A model generated the notes under the pieces. It had not been told where the DNA came from. It did not search any database and saw only the letters and a program-made list of their open reading frames with translations. From Zoogloeaceae bacterium (GTDB taxonomy: Bacteria; Pseudomonadota; Gammaproteobacteria; Burkholderiales; Rhodocyclaceae): a stretch of DNA of 64,000 nucleotides. The number at the start of each line of letters is the position of its first letter. The first letter of the stretch is position 1. The position numbers and the translations under genes were made by a program. Where the stretch lies: positions 1 to 64,000 of the forward strand of contig JAEUNY010000011.1 in assembly GCA_016791005.1 (NCBI GenBank), in the 5' to 3' direction. Shown in pieces: positions 42,842-52,432 of the stretch.

Positions 42842-43608
42842 GCGAGGGCCAGGAAACCTTTATTTCGCATCTGGTGGAATTGCGGGACCGCCTGCTCCGG
42901 GCGATCGTTGCCATCGTTCTGGTGTTCGGCTGCCTGATGCCCTGGGCCGGCAGTATCTATGATCTCCTCGCCCAGCCCATGTTGCGCGCCCTGCCCGAGG
43001 GAACGCGGATGATCGCCACCGGGGTGGTGACCCCGTTTTTCGTGCCCGTCAAGGTGACCTTGATGGTGGCCTTCGTGCTGGCCTTGCCCGTCGTCCTTTA
43101 TCAGGCCTGGGCATTCGTGGCGCCGGGCTTGTATGCCCACGAAAAGCGTCTCGCCCTGCCGATGGTGCTGGGGGGGACGGTGCTTTTCCTGCTTGGCATG
43201 GCCTTCTGCTACTTCTTCGTGTTTGGCACGGTGTTCAAATTCATTGCCGAATTTGCGCCGAAGAGCATCACCCCGGCGCCGGACATCGAGCAGTATCTCG
43301 CCTTTGTGATGACCATGTTCCTGGCCTTCGGCCTGACCTTCGAAGTGCCGATCGTGGTGATCCTGCTCGTCCGCTTCGGCGTCATCAGCGTGGCCAAGCT
43401 GAGGGAGGCCCGGCCCTACGTCATCGTCGGCGCCTTTGTCATTGCGGCGGTGATTACGCCACCCGATGTGGTGTCCCAGTTCATGCTGGCAGTGCCGATG
43501 TGCCTGCTTTTCGAGTTGGGGCTTTTCCTCGCCAGTCTGATGCGGCGCTCCCCCTCGGAAACCTGGCAGCCCACCGAACCGTCGATTGGGCCGCCGTCCG
43601 GGGATTGA
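42838..43608 (+). CDS. tatC: Twin-arginine translocase subunit TatC
   Basis: 256 aa with six membrane helices. Signature elements HLVELRDRLLRAI at the N-terminus, PVVLYQAWAFVAPGLYAHEKR, the FxFG-like YFFVFGTVFKFIAEF and FGLTFEVPIVVILL are present. TatC recognises the twin-arginine signal. Starts at ATGA overlapping tatB. The tat operon ends here, 18 bases from the convergent protease gene. Confidence 0.98.
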   Translation: MSEGQETFISHLVELRDRLLRAIVAIVLVFGCLMPWAGSIYDLLAQPMLRALPEGTRMIATGVVTPFFVPVKVTLMVAFVLALPVVLYQAWAFVAPGLYAHEKRLALPMVLGGTVLFLLGMAFCYFFVFGTVFKFIAEFAPKSITPAPDIEQYLAFVMTMFLAFGLTFEVPIVVILLVRFGVISVAKLREARPYVIVGAFVIAAVITPPDVVSQFMLAVPMCLLFELGLFLASLMRRSPSETWQPTEPSIGPPSGD

Positions 43609-43626
43609 GGCGGGGGCCCTCGTTAG

Positions 43627-44802
<1,176 letters not shown>

Positions 44803-44870
44803 AATGGATTCCTCTTTGCAGGCGGGAAGCCGAATGGCTCTGATGAGCCAGTGACTGGAGGTGAAATTTG

Positions 44871-45617
44871 GTGGAGCGGGACGCGTTGCAAGCTTACCTG
44901 GACCAACTGTTGGACCCGACCCGTATCAAAGATTATTCCCCAAACGGGTTGCAAGTGGAAGGTCGCCCGGCGGTTCGGCGCGTTGCCTGCGGGGTCACGG
45001 CGAGCCAGGCGCTACTCGATGCGGCGGTCGGGTGGCAGGCCGATGCGATCCTCGTTCATCACGGATATTTCTGGAAGGGCGAGGATGGGCGGGTGACGGG
45101 GATTCGTCGGCGTCGATTGGCGACCCTGCTTCTCCACGAGATCAGTCTTTTTGCCTATCACCTTCCCCTCGACGTGCATCCGGAACTTGGCAACAACACC
45201 CAGCTTGGCAAGCTCCTCGGGTGGGACGGGCAACCGACGTTCGGGGAGCTCGATTTGGGGTGGATGGCAGAGCTGCCGGAGGGGGGCACCGCCAGGGAGA
45301 TTGCCGAGGAAGTGGGGCGCCGCCTGGAGAGGACGCCTCAATCGGTGGGGCCGATAGACAGACCGGTGCGTCGGGTCGCTTGGTGCACCGGGGCGGCGCA
45401 GGGGTTCTTCGAGGCAGCGATTGCCGCCGGGGCGGATCTCTACCTGTCCGGGGAAATCTCCGAACAAACCGTGCATCTGGCCCGGGAGTCGGGGGTCACC
45501 TACCTCGCAGCGGGCCACCATGCGACGGAGCGGTATGGGGTCCAGGCGGTGGCGCGGCGGCTGGAAGCGGATCTTGGGTTGGAAACCCGATTCTTCGACC
45601 TCGAGAACCCCGTCTGA
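44871..45617 (+). CDS. Nif3-like dinuclear metal centre protein (YbgI family)
   Basis: 248 aa. Metal-binding motifs are LVHHGYFWKG, HLPLDVHPELGNN and the C-terminal GHHATERYGVQAV, matching the Nif3/YbgI hexameric toroid family. The family is linked to GTP cyclohydrolase I type 2 annotations, but activity is unsettled. GGAGGTG at 44857-44863 places the start at GTG 44871; a TTG three bases earlier would add one residue. Converges with the FimV-like gene. Confidence 0.93.
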   Translation: MERDALQAYLDQLLDPTRIKDYSPNGLQVEGRPAVRRVACGVTASQALLDAAVGWQADAILVHHGYFWKGEDGRVTGIRRRRLATLLLHEISLFAYHLPLDVHPELGNNTQLGKLLGWDGQPTFGELDLGWMAELPEGGTAREIAEEVGRRLERTPQSVGPIDRPVRRVAWCTGAAQGFFEAAIAAGADLYLSGEISEQTVHLARESGVTYLAAGHHATERYGVQAVARRLEADLGLETRFFDLENPV

Positions 45618-45628
45618 GTCGGGGGGCG

Positions 45629-47434
45629 CTAGGCGGAGGCATGGCCGGTGACGGCCAAAGGGTCCTGAGCCAGGGTGGCTTCAAGGACCCCCTGGAGGGC
45701 GACCAGGTCGTCAGCCACCCCGATGGGGAATCCCTGCCGTGTACCAGCCCGATTGTCACGCAATAGGCGGTCGATGTACTTCAGGCAATCACGGGTATTC
45801 CACAATTGGCTGATCTGTTCGAATACATGGGGGACGTCCTCAACCTGATCCGGTTTGGCGTGCATGGCGTCGTCAAACTGCTCCCACGGAATCGTGGCGA
45901 TGTTGAATAACTGATTCATACGCTGGGAAAGCGCCTCGAATTCCGGCTGCATTCCGCCGATTTCATAGACCGCGAGCAGTTTGACCCAGGGTGCCAGCGA
46001 CTTTTTGGGATGGGCCTCGATGAACTCTTCGAGAGCCTGGGCTGCCCCCTGGACCCGTCCGAAGCTCAACATGATGTCAGCCAGTTCGATGACTGAATCA
46101 TGGGCAACCAGCATGGCTTCCGCATCAAGATCCGAGCTTGAGGGGGCAAGAGACGCCATTTCCGTGGGGTCCGGCACTTGTCCTCCGGTCAGATCGAGCA
46201 TCAGCGGTACCGCGATGTTTGCGGAAGGGGCGGGTTCGACCGGGGAAGTGGCTTCCGGTGTTTGGATGGGCCGGAGGGGCGCCTTTGGCGTCGGTCGAGA
46301 CCTGAAACGCCACAGCAACACTGCGGCAGTGGCCGCTACGAGGGCTGCCAGACCGGCGATCCAGGAGAAGGCCGAATTTGTCTCCGGCGGCACGTCGATT
46401 TTGTTCGCTTGGGGGGCAGGAGGTGTCGCATTGGCTGGGGCCGCGGGGGGGCTGAGTTGGCTCCGCAATTCAGCCTGCAGCGCTTCCAGGCGGCGCAGAC
46501 GCTGGGCCAATTCGGCTTGCTGGACGGTCTGCGCTTCGACCGTCGCCTGCAATTGCTGTTCTCGACGAATCAGATCCCGGTCGATTGTCCCTGGGGTTGG
46601 CGGCGTGGCGGGCGCAAGGCGTGCGGCCATCTGGAGTTCCGGCTTGCCCTTCTGTTCGCGCTGGCCCTCCACGACCAGTTGGTCGACCTTTTCGGTCTTT
46701 TCTGGACTGGCTATGACCTGTGGGCGGGAATGGGAAGAAGCTTCCCCGGCTGCGTCGCTGGGCGGATTGCGCCGTAGGGGCAGGGCGTGCGGCGATGGTG
46801 TCGAGGCTGGCCGGGCCTTAGGCGATGGGGTCTTGGCGGGACGAGGGGGTGAGGTCTTGCTAGTCCTCTTGACGATGGTTGGCCCTGCCCTTTGTGGAGC
46901 AGGTTTCTCGCTGAGTCGCGCGGCATTGCCGCTGGTGCGGGAGAGAGTGGGGGGGGCGCTGGCTTCAGGTCGGCGAATTTCTTGTGGCGCATCAAGGAGC
47001 AGGACGTAGTCGCGCTGCAGGCCGCTCGCACACCCGTCCTTCAGCCTCAAGCGGACGACTGGGTGGCTGATGGGCCGACCATCGGTGATGACGGCGACGG
47101 ATTCGCCGCCGCTGACGCGAAAGGCGATGGCGGCGCGGCCGATACCAGGAATTCCATCCTGCGAAAGTTCGGGGAGGGCGATGACCCGCACGCAGCCCTC
47201 GGGCGCCCGACCACTGTTCGCCAGGCGAATTTCGACCCGTAGGGGTTCACCGATGGCTGATTGGGAGAGAATTTCGCCAAAACTCGCTGCCTGGGCTTGC
47301 GGGGTGAGGAGGGCGGTGAAGGCGGCGATGATCCAAGGCGCAAGAATGCGCGCAGGAACTATCGATCGATGGCGTCGGGAGAGACAAAACGGGATAAGAG
47401 GGGAGGTGTCCAGCGAGGCCGCCATCCGATTCAT
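45629..47434 (-). CDS. FimV-like type IV pilus/polarity protein
   Basis: 601 aa. A long signal-like N-terminus (to about residue 49, ending AQA) precedes the FimV/HubP-type domain ASFGEILSQSAIGEPLRVEIRL...DYVLLLD. A Pro/Ala/Lys-rich linker, a coiled coil (EQQLQATVEAQTVQQAELAQRLRRLEALQAELRSQL), one transmembrane helix (WIAGLAALVAATAAVLLW) and a cytoplasmic C-terminal part with a tetratricopeptide-like segment (ELADIMLSFGRVQGAAQALEEFIEAHP) follow. No LysM motif is evident. FimV promotes pilus assembly and polar localisation. pilT/pilU are 20 kb away. Confidence 0.82.
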   Translation of the reverse strand: MNRMAASLDTSPLIPFCLSRRHRSIVPARILAPWIIAAFTALLTPQAQAASFGEILSQSAIGEPLRVEIRLANSGRAPEGCVRVIALPELSQDGIPGIGRAAIAFRVSGGESVAVITDGRPISHPVVRLRLKDGCASGLQRDYVLLLDAPQEIRRPEASAPPTLSRTSGNAARLSEKPAPQRAGPTIVKRTSKTSPPRPAKTPSPKARPASTPSPHALPLRRNPPSDAAGEASSHSRPQVIASPEKTEKVDQLVVEGQREQKGKPELQMAARLAPATPPTPGTIDRDLIRREQQLQATVEAQTVQQAELAQRLRRLEALQAELRSQLSPPAAPANATPPAPQANKIDVPPETNSAFSWIAGLAALVAATAAVLLWRFRSRPTPKAPLRPIQTPEATSPVEPAPSANIAVPLMLDLTGGQVPDPTEMASLAPSSSDLDAEAMLVAHDSVIELADIMLSFGRVQGAAQALEEFIEAHPKKSLAPWVKLLAVYEIGGMQPEFEALSQRMNQLFNIATIPWEQFDDAMHAKPDQVEDVPHVFEQISQLWNTRDCLKYIDRLLRDNRAGTRQGFPIGVADDLVALQGVLEATLAQDPLAVTGHASA

Positions 47435-47647
47435 TGCCAGGTCCGTGTCTAGAGTGGGGCGTACATATCACGTTGAGGAGAGTTTGACTCCACTATGGAC
47501 GCCTTACGGACGAACGTGTCAGCAATTGAGTTTTGCGAGAACAATTTGATCGCCGCAGCGCAAAATCCTATCCAACGGGGGCGGGCTGATCGTCAAAAGA
47601 CCAGTTATGATCGGACCGCCTTCCATACGTAAGAGTACGGTCAAGCC

Positions 47648-48214
47648 ATGTCGGATCCTGGATTTGGGGTAGCGCGCCAGCCGCTACATGTGCGCACCAT
47701 CAACCTCGAGGGGTTCGAACGCGAGGACGGACTGTTCGAGATCGAAGCCCGTCTCACCGACGTCAAGGCCAGGGACTATCTGATCGCGACGGGGCTGCGG
47801 AGGGCCGGAGCGCCCATCCACGATATGTGGGTAAAGGTCGCGGTGACGGCGGCCTTCGAGATCGTCGCCGTCGACGTGCGCGCGGAGGCCGTGCCGTACG
47901 TGGGGGCCTGTGAAACCATTGCACCGGCCTACGATCGCCTCGTGGGCCTGAATCTGGTGCGCGGCTTTCGTCAGGCTGTCCGCGAACTCTTCGGCGAAGT
48001 GCGGGGCTGTTCGCATATTTCGGAGTTGCTGTTGAGCCTGCCTACGGCGGCGATTCAGACCCTTGCGACGTTGCGCAGGGACACCGACGATCGGGCCGGC
48101 AAGCCGTTTCAACTCGATCGCTGCCACGCCCTTGATACGCAATCAGAGACCGTCCGAACCTATTATCCCCGCTGGTATCGCGCTGGAAATGGGACCGACG
48201 ATCAGGAACGGTGA
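47648..48214 (+). CDS. DUF2889-family protein
   Basis: 188 aa. The sequence RQPLHVRTINLEGFEREDGLFEIEARLTDVK and the later CETIAPAYDRLVGLNLVRGFRQAVRELFGEVRGCSHISELL block match DUF2889, a small family of unknown function common in betaproteobacteria. Three conserved cysteines (CETI, RGCSHI, DRCHALD) could bind metal, but this is speculation. No signal peptide. It stands alone between fimV and the sucCD promoter region; a TATGAT -10-like element lies at 47606-47611. Confidence 0.85.
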   Translation: MSDPGFGVARQPLHVRTINLEGFEREDGLFEIEARLTDVKARDYLIATGLRRAGAPIHDMWVKVAVTAAFEIVAVDVRAEAVPYVGACETIAPAYDRLVGLNLVRGFRQAVRELFGEVRGCSHISELLLSLPTAAIQTLATLRRDTDDRAGKPFQLDRCHALDTQSETVRTYYPRWYRAGNGTDDQER

Positions 48215-48242
48215 TTGCGGGAAGCCATGGCCAGAATTCGGT

Positions 48243-48248
48243 TATAAT
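48243..48248 (+). promoter_or_regulatory. -10 element of the sucCD promoter
   Basis: A perfect TATAAT sits 200 bases upstream of sucC, followed by a T-run. No matching -35 at 16-18 bases is seen, so an activator may be needed. The leader of about 190 bases is long; no riboswitch-like structure was recognised in it. Confidence 0.5.
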
Positions 48249-48446
48249 TTTTTGATCTCTCGGCCAAATTTCAGGAGAAGTTGATCGGGAGAGAGGGGTG
48301 GCAGGCAAGCACTGCCATTCCGCAGCGGGAAGACACGCGGACGAGGGAGACCGCGTTGCTTTTCGTGGGGCGAGACGGTCCCGAAAGTCCCATCAACCAA
48401 GTGTTCGTGGCGATAGCTGAGCTGCGACTTCGATCGAAGGGCGATC

Positions 48447-49607
48447 ATGAAAATTCATGAGTATCAGGCAAAAGAAGTATTGAGGAAGTTCGGCGTGGTG
48501 ACGCCCCGGGGGGTGCCCTGTTTCTCCGTGGATGAGGCTGTCAAGGCTGCGGAGCAACTCGGGGGGGCGATTTGGGTTGTGAAGGCCCAGATTCACGCTG
48601 GCGGTCGTGGCAAGGGTGGCGGCGTCAAGCTGGCCCGTTCCCTGGATGAAGTAAAAACTGTCGCTGGCCAAATCCTCGGCATGCAGTTGGTGACCCACCA
48701 GACCGGCCCAGGCGGCCAGAAGGTCCGTCGCCTCCTGGTCGAAGAAGGCGCCGACATCAAAAAAGAATATTACGTTGCTGCCCTGACCGACCGTGCTACT
48801 CAAAAAGTGGCCATGATGGCGTCCTCCGAGGGGGGGATGGACATCGAAGAGGTTGCCCACAAGACGCCTGAAAAGATCATCAAGGTATTCATCGATCCGC
48901 TCGTCGGCTTGACGGACGCCCAGGCCAAGGAGCTGGCGGCGGGCATCGGGGTCCCCGAAGCTTCCCAGGCCATGGCGATCGACACCTTCAAGAAGCTCTA
49001 CACCTGTTACATGGAAACCGATGCCTCCCTGGCGGAAATCAATCCGCTCATCCTGGAAGGCAACGGCAACATCAAGGCTCTCGACGCCAAATTCAACTTC
49101 GATTCCAATGCGCTGTTCCGCCATCCTGAGATCATGGAAATGCGCGATCTGGACGAGGAAGACGCCGACGAGATCGAAGCCTCGAAGTTCGATCTGGCTT
49201 ACATTTCCCTGGACGGCAACATCGGCTGTCTGGTGAATGGCGCGGGTTTGGCCATGGCCACCATGGATACCATCAAGCTGTTCGGTGCCGAGCCGGCCAA
49301 CTTCCTGGACGTGGGTGGCGGTGCGACGACCGAGAAGGTCACCGAAGCCTTCAAGATCATGCTCAAGAACCCAAAGGTGAAGGGCATTCTGGTCAACATC
49401 TTTGGTGGCATCATGCGCTGTGACACCATCGCCACCGGCGTCGTCGCAGCAGCCAAGGAAACTCACCTTTCCGTGCCGCTGGTCGTCCGCATGAAGGGCA
49501 CCAACGAGGATATCGGCAAGCAGATCTTGCGCGACTCCGGGTTGCCCATTATCTCTGCCGATTCCATGGCTGAGGCCGCCACCAAGATCGTCGAAGCGGT
49601 CAAGTAA
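48447..49607 (+). CDS. sucC: Succinyl-CoA synthetase subunit beta
   Basis: 386 aa, normal length. ATP-grasp fold beginning [28 protein letters not shown], with [32 protein letters not shown], the [19 protein letters not shown] block and [20 protein letters not shown]. Together with SucD it makes ATP (or GTP) from succinyl-CoA in the citric acid cycle. sucD follows after 11 bases. Confidence 0.98.
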   Translation: MKIHEYQAKEVLRKFGVVTPRGVPCFSVDEAVKAAEQLGGAIWVVKAQIHAGGRGKGGGVKLARSLDEVKTVAGQILGMQLVTHQTGPGGQKVRRLLVEEGADIKKEYYVAALTDRATQKVAMMASSEGGMDIEEVAHKTPEKIIKVFIDPLVGLTDAQAKELAAGIGVPEASQAMAIDTFKKLYTCYMETDASLAEINPLILEGNGNIKALDAKFNFDSNALFRHPEIMEMRDLDEEDADEIEASKFDLAYISLDGNIGCLVNGAGLAMATMDTIKLFGAEPANFLDVGGGATTEKVTEAFKIMLKNPKVKGILVNIFGGIMRCDTIATGVVAAAKETHLSVPLVVRMKGTNEDIGKQILRDSGLPIISADSMAEAATKIVEAVK

Positions 49608-49618
49608 GGAGCCACAGA

Positions 49619-50512
49619 ATGTCTATCCTGATCAACAAAGACACCAAGATCATCACCCAGGGCATCACCGGAAAGACCGGCCAGTTCCATACCGAAAAGT
49701 GTATCGAGTACGCTAACGGCAAGAACTGTTTCGTGGCGGGTGTGAACCCGAAGAAAGCCGGCGAGAAGATTTTCGATGTGCCTATCTTCGCCAGCGTGAA
49801 GGATGCTGCGAGCGCGACCGGTGCAACGGTCTCGGTGATTTACGTGCCGCCCGCCGGCGCCGCCGCCGCAATTTGGGAAGCCTGTGAGGCCGATCTTGAT
49901 CTGGCGATCTGCATCACCGAAGGGATTCCGGTTCGCGACATGCTGGTGGTCCGCAACAAGATGCGGCAAAAGGTGGCTGCGGGCGGCAAGGAAACCTTGC
50001 TCCTCGGCCCCAACTGCCCTGGTCTGATTACCCCGGACGAAGTGAAGATCGGCATCATGCCCGGCCACATTCACAAGAAGGGTCGGATCGGCGTAGTGTC
50101 CCGTTCCGGTACGCTGACCTACGAGGCCGTCGGTCAGTTGACCGAGCTAGGCCTGGGCCAGTCTTCCGCCGTCGGCATTGGGGGTGATCCGATCAATGGC
50201 CTGAAGCACATCGACGTGATGAAGGCCTTCAATGACGACCCGGACACCGACGCGGTCATCATGATTGGCGAAATCGGTGGCCCCGATGAGGCCGAGGCCG
50301 CCGTGTGGTGCAAGGCCAATATGAAGAAGCCCATCGTTGGCTTTATTGCCGGCGTCACGGCGCCTCCGGGCAAGCGGATGGGTCACGCGGGCGCGTTGAT
50401 TTCCGGCGGTGCAGACACTGCAGATGCCAAGCTCGCGATTATGGAAGAATGTGGCTTCAAGGTGACTCGCAACCCGTCCGAAATGGGTAAGTTGCTGAAA
50501 GCGCTGCTCTGA
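49619..50512 (+). CDS. sucD: Succinyl-CoA synthetase subunit alpha
   Basis: 297 aa. It carries the CoA-binding domain (TKIITQGITGKTGQFHTEKCIEYANG) and the phospho-histidine motif KRMGHAGALISGG. The LLGPNCPGLITPDEVKIGIMPG and SRSGTLTYEAVGQLT blocks are standard. AAGGAG precedes the ATG. A strong terminator follows. Confidence 0.98.
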   Translation: MSILINKDTKIITQGITGKTGQFHTEKCIEYANGKNCFVAGVNPKKAGEKIFDVPIFASVKDAASATGATVSVIYVPPAGAAAAIWEACEADLDLAICITEGIPVRDMLVVRNKMRQKVAAGGKETLLLGPNCPGLITPDEVKIGIMPGHIHKKGRIGVVSRSGTLTYEAVGQLTELGLGQSSAVGIGGDPINGLKHIDVMKAFNDDPDTDAVIMIGEIGGPDEAEAAVWCKANMKKPIVGFIAGVTAPPGKRMGHAGALISGGADTADAKLAIMEECGFKVTRNPSEMGKLLKALL

Positions 50513-50568
50513 TCGAAAGCTTAAACGGCGCCGCAATGGGTGCGCGCGCCGAATGAGCTCGGAACACG

Positions 50569-50591
50569 GCCGCCTTCGGGCGGCTTTTTTT
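50569..50591 (+). terminator. Intrinsic terminator of sucCD
   Basis: GCCGCC-TTCG-GGCGGC hairpin (UUCG tetraloop) followed by seven T residues, 56 bases after the sucD stop. Confidence 0.93.
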
Positions 50592-50720
50592 CTAATGTGC
50601 CGGACGGTGATGGCTTGCTGCTGGCGAAGGCTCGCACTTTTTCATACCATTCTTAGATAACGAGTCACCCGTGGGGTTGGGTGGTGGGGTGGATGGGCTT
50701 CCATTTCTGGAAATGCGTCG

Positions 50721-51392
50721 ATGTCCAAACTGATTTTGAGTATGGATGGCTTGGTTTTAAAGGAGATTCCTCTTGAAAAGGAGCGAATCACAATTGGTCG
50801 CAAGCCCCATAACGATATTCAGATCGATAATTTGGCTATTAGTGGCGACCATGCTGCCATTACGACTATTCTTGACGACGCATTCTTGGAGGATCGGAAT
50901 AGCACGAATGGAACCTACGTTAATGGCCACCCCATCAAGCGCTGTGCGCTGCGCCATAACGATCTGATCGAGCTCGGCAAATATCGTTTGAAATACTTGG
51001 CGGATCGTGACTTGACTGCCGGGGAAAGTTTGCCCTCCCCAGAGGACAGGGCGAACACCAGAAATAGCACGGACACGGCCGTTCAGGCTCCAAGTACTGA
51101 CTCAGTCGGGACAGCCACGTTACCTAAAAGCGAAGAAGGATTAATCCGTATTCTCAGCGGTCGCAACTGTGGGCGGGAACTGCCGTTGGTCAAGTCCCAA
51201 ACCACCTTGGGGAAGCCTGGCGGCGAAGTGGCAATTATTCTTCGTAATTCGAACGGTTACTTCGTTTCCCAAGCCGACGGAGCCGCTCCGCCCACGCTCA
51301 ATGGGGTGCCTTTGGGTGGGAAAATCAAGCGCTTGTGCAATCACGATCTGCTGGAAGTGGCAGGTGTGAAAATGGAATTCTTGATGAAGTGA
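50721..51392 (+). CDS. FHA-domain protein
   Basis: 223 aa. An N-terminal forkhead-associated domain (about 1-95) shows ITIGRKPHNDIQIDN, the SGDHAAI motif and DRNSTNGTYVNG, the phosphothreonine-binding core. A Ser/Thr-rich linker (100-138) joins a second, weaker FHA-like half (about 140-223, LIRILSGRNCGRELPLVKSQTTLGKPGG). No membrane segment. It would bind a phosphothreonine partner; a Ser/Thr kinase gene lies 12.5 kb downstream. Base composition is visibly less GC-rich than sucCD (27 of 60 G+C in 50821-50880). Confidence 0.88.
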   Translation: MSKLILSMDGLVLKEIPLEKERITIGRKPHNDIQIDNLAISGDHAAITTILDDAFLEDRNSTNGTYVNGHPIKRCALRHNDLIELGKYRLKYLADRDLTAGESLPSPEDRANTRNSTDTAVQAPSTDSVGTATLPKSEEGLIRILSGRNCGRELPLVKSQTTLGKPGGEVAIILRNSNGYFVSQADGAAPPTLNGVPLGGKIKRLCNHDLLEVAGVKMEFLMK

Positions 51393-51526
51393 GCCTCGGC
51401 CTGGATCACTCCAAACGCCCTACGTGACACACTTATCAATGCAAGTTCACTCTGAATGCTAATCTTGCGTCCTTGGCGGGTGTACGTTCTCAGGGCTCGT
51501 CGTAACCAGCGGAATGCTCACGTCAA

Positions 51527-52297
51527 ATGAGATTGACCGTACTGGGCTGCAGCGGCGGGATCGGCGGACAGGCTTCCCGGACAACGTCGTTCCTGCTCGA
51601 TCACGATACGCTTATCGATTGTGGAACCGGCGTCGGTGATCTGTCCTTTGATGACCTATTGAAAATCGACCAGATTTTCATTACTCACTCTCACCTCGAC
51701 CATATTGCATTTTTGCCTTTACTGGTCGATACGGTCGCAGAGGCGCGGAAGCAGGCAATTACCGTTTTCGCTTTGCCCGAGACGATTCGAATTCTTCGGT
51801 CTCATATCTTCAATTGGCTGGTCTGGCCGGATTTTTCGGCCATTCCTGATCGTCATGACCCTTTTCTGCGTTTTCAGGTGCTTACGGTGGGTGAAACCGT
51901 CCGCCTTTCCGGTGGGAGAAGGATTTCAGCATTACCGGCCCATCATACTGTTCCGGCCTGTGCTTATGCCATTGATAGCGGTTCAGGAAAGCTCGTGTAC
52001 ACAGGCGATACGACCTATGCTGGTGACTTGATTGAAGCCATCAATGGCCTTGAGGATGTTCGCCACCTTTTGATCGAAACTGCATTTTCTGACGGCCAGC
52101 ATGCGTTGGCCATGGCGGCCCGCCATTTGTGTCCAAGCATGCTCACGGCGTTCCTGGAAGAATTGTCAATTGACCCTCAAGTTTGGATTAGCCATCTCAA
52201 GCCTGGCATTGAGGGAAAGATCATGGGGGAGATCCATGGGTATCCTGGAAAGAAAAGTCCAGCCATGTTGCGAGGTGGCCAGATCCTCGAATTCTGA
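51527..52297 (+). CDS. Metallo-beta-lactamase-fold phosphodiesterase-like protein
   Basis: 256 aa. The motif THSHLDHIAFLP is the di-metal HxHxDH site, with further ligands in PAHHTVPACAYAI, YTGDTTYAGDL and ISHLKPG. Overall pattern and length match proteins annotated as class II 3',5'-cyclic-nucleotide phosphodiesterases (CpdP-like), although RNase Z-like hydrolases share the fold. It lies between an FHA protein and a GAF-containing pilus-type ATPase, suggesting a signalling role. Confidence 0.82.
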   Translation: MRLTVLGCSGGIGGQASRTTSFLLDHDTLIDCGTGVGDLSFDDLLKIDQIFITHSHLDHIAFLPLLVDTVAEARKQAITVFALPETIRILRSHIFNWLVWPDFSAIPDRHDPFLRFQVLTVGETVRLSGGRRISALPAHHTVPACAYAIDSGSGKLVYTGDTTYAGDLIEAINGLEDVRHLLIETAFSDGQHALAMAARHLCPSMLTAFLEELSIDPQVWISHLKPGIEGKIMGEIHGYPGKKSPAMLRGGQILEF

Positions 52298-52432
52298 TGG
52301 TTAGTCAATGCTGCTTTCATCGAGTAAGCAGCTTCAATTGGGATGAAGTTCGGAGTCCGCCAACCCGATAAAGCAGACTAGAATGATGACCACTGGGGTC
52401 AAACACCGCGGCAAGCTAGAGGAATGCACGAC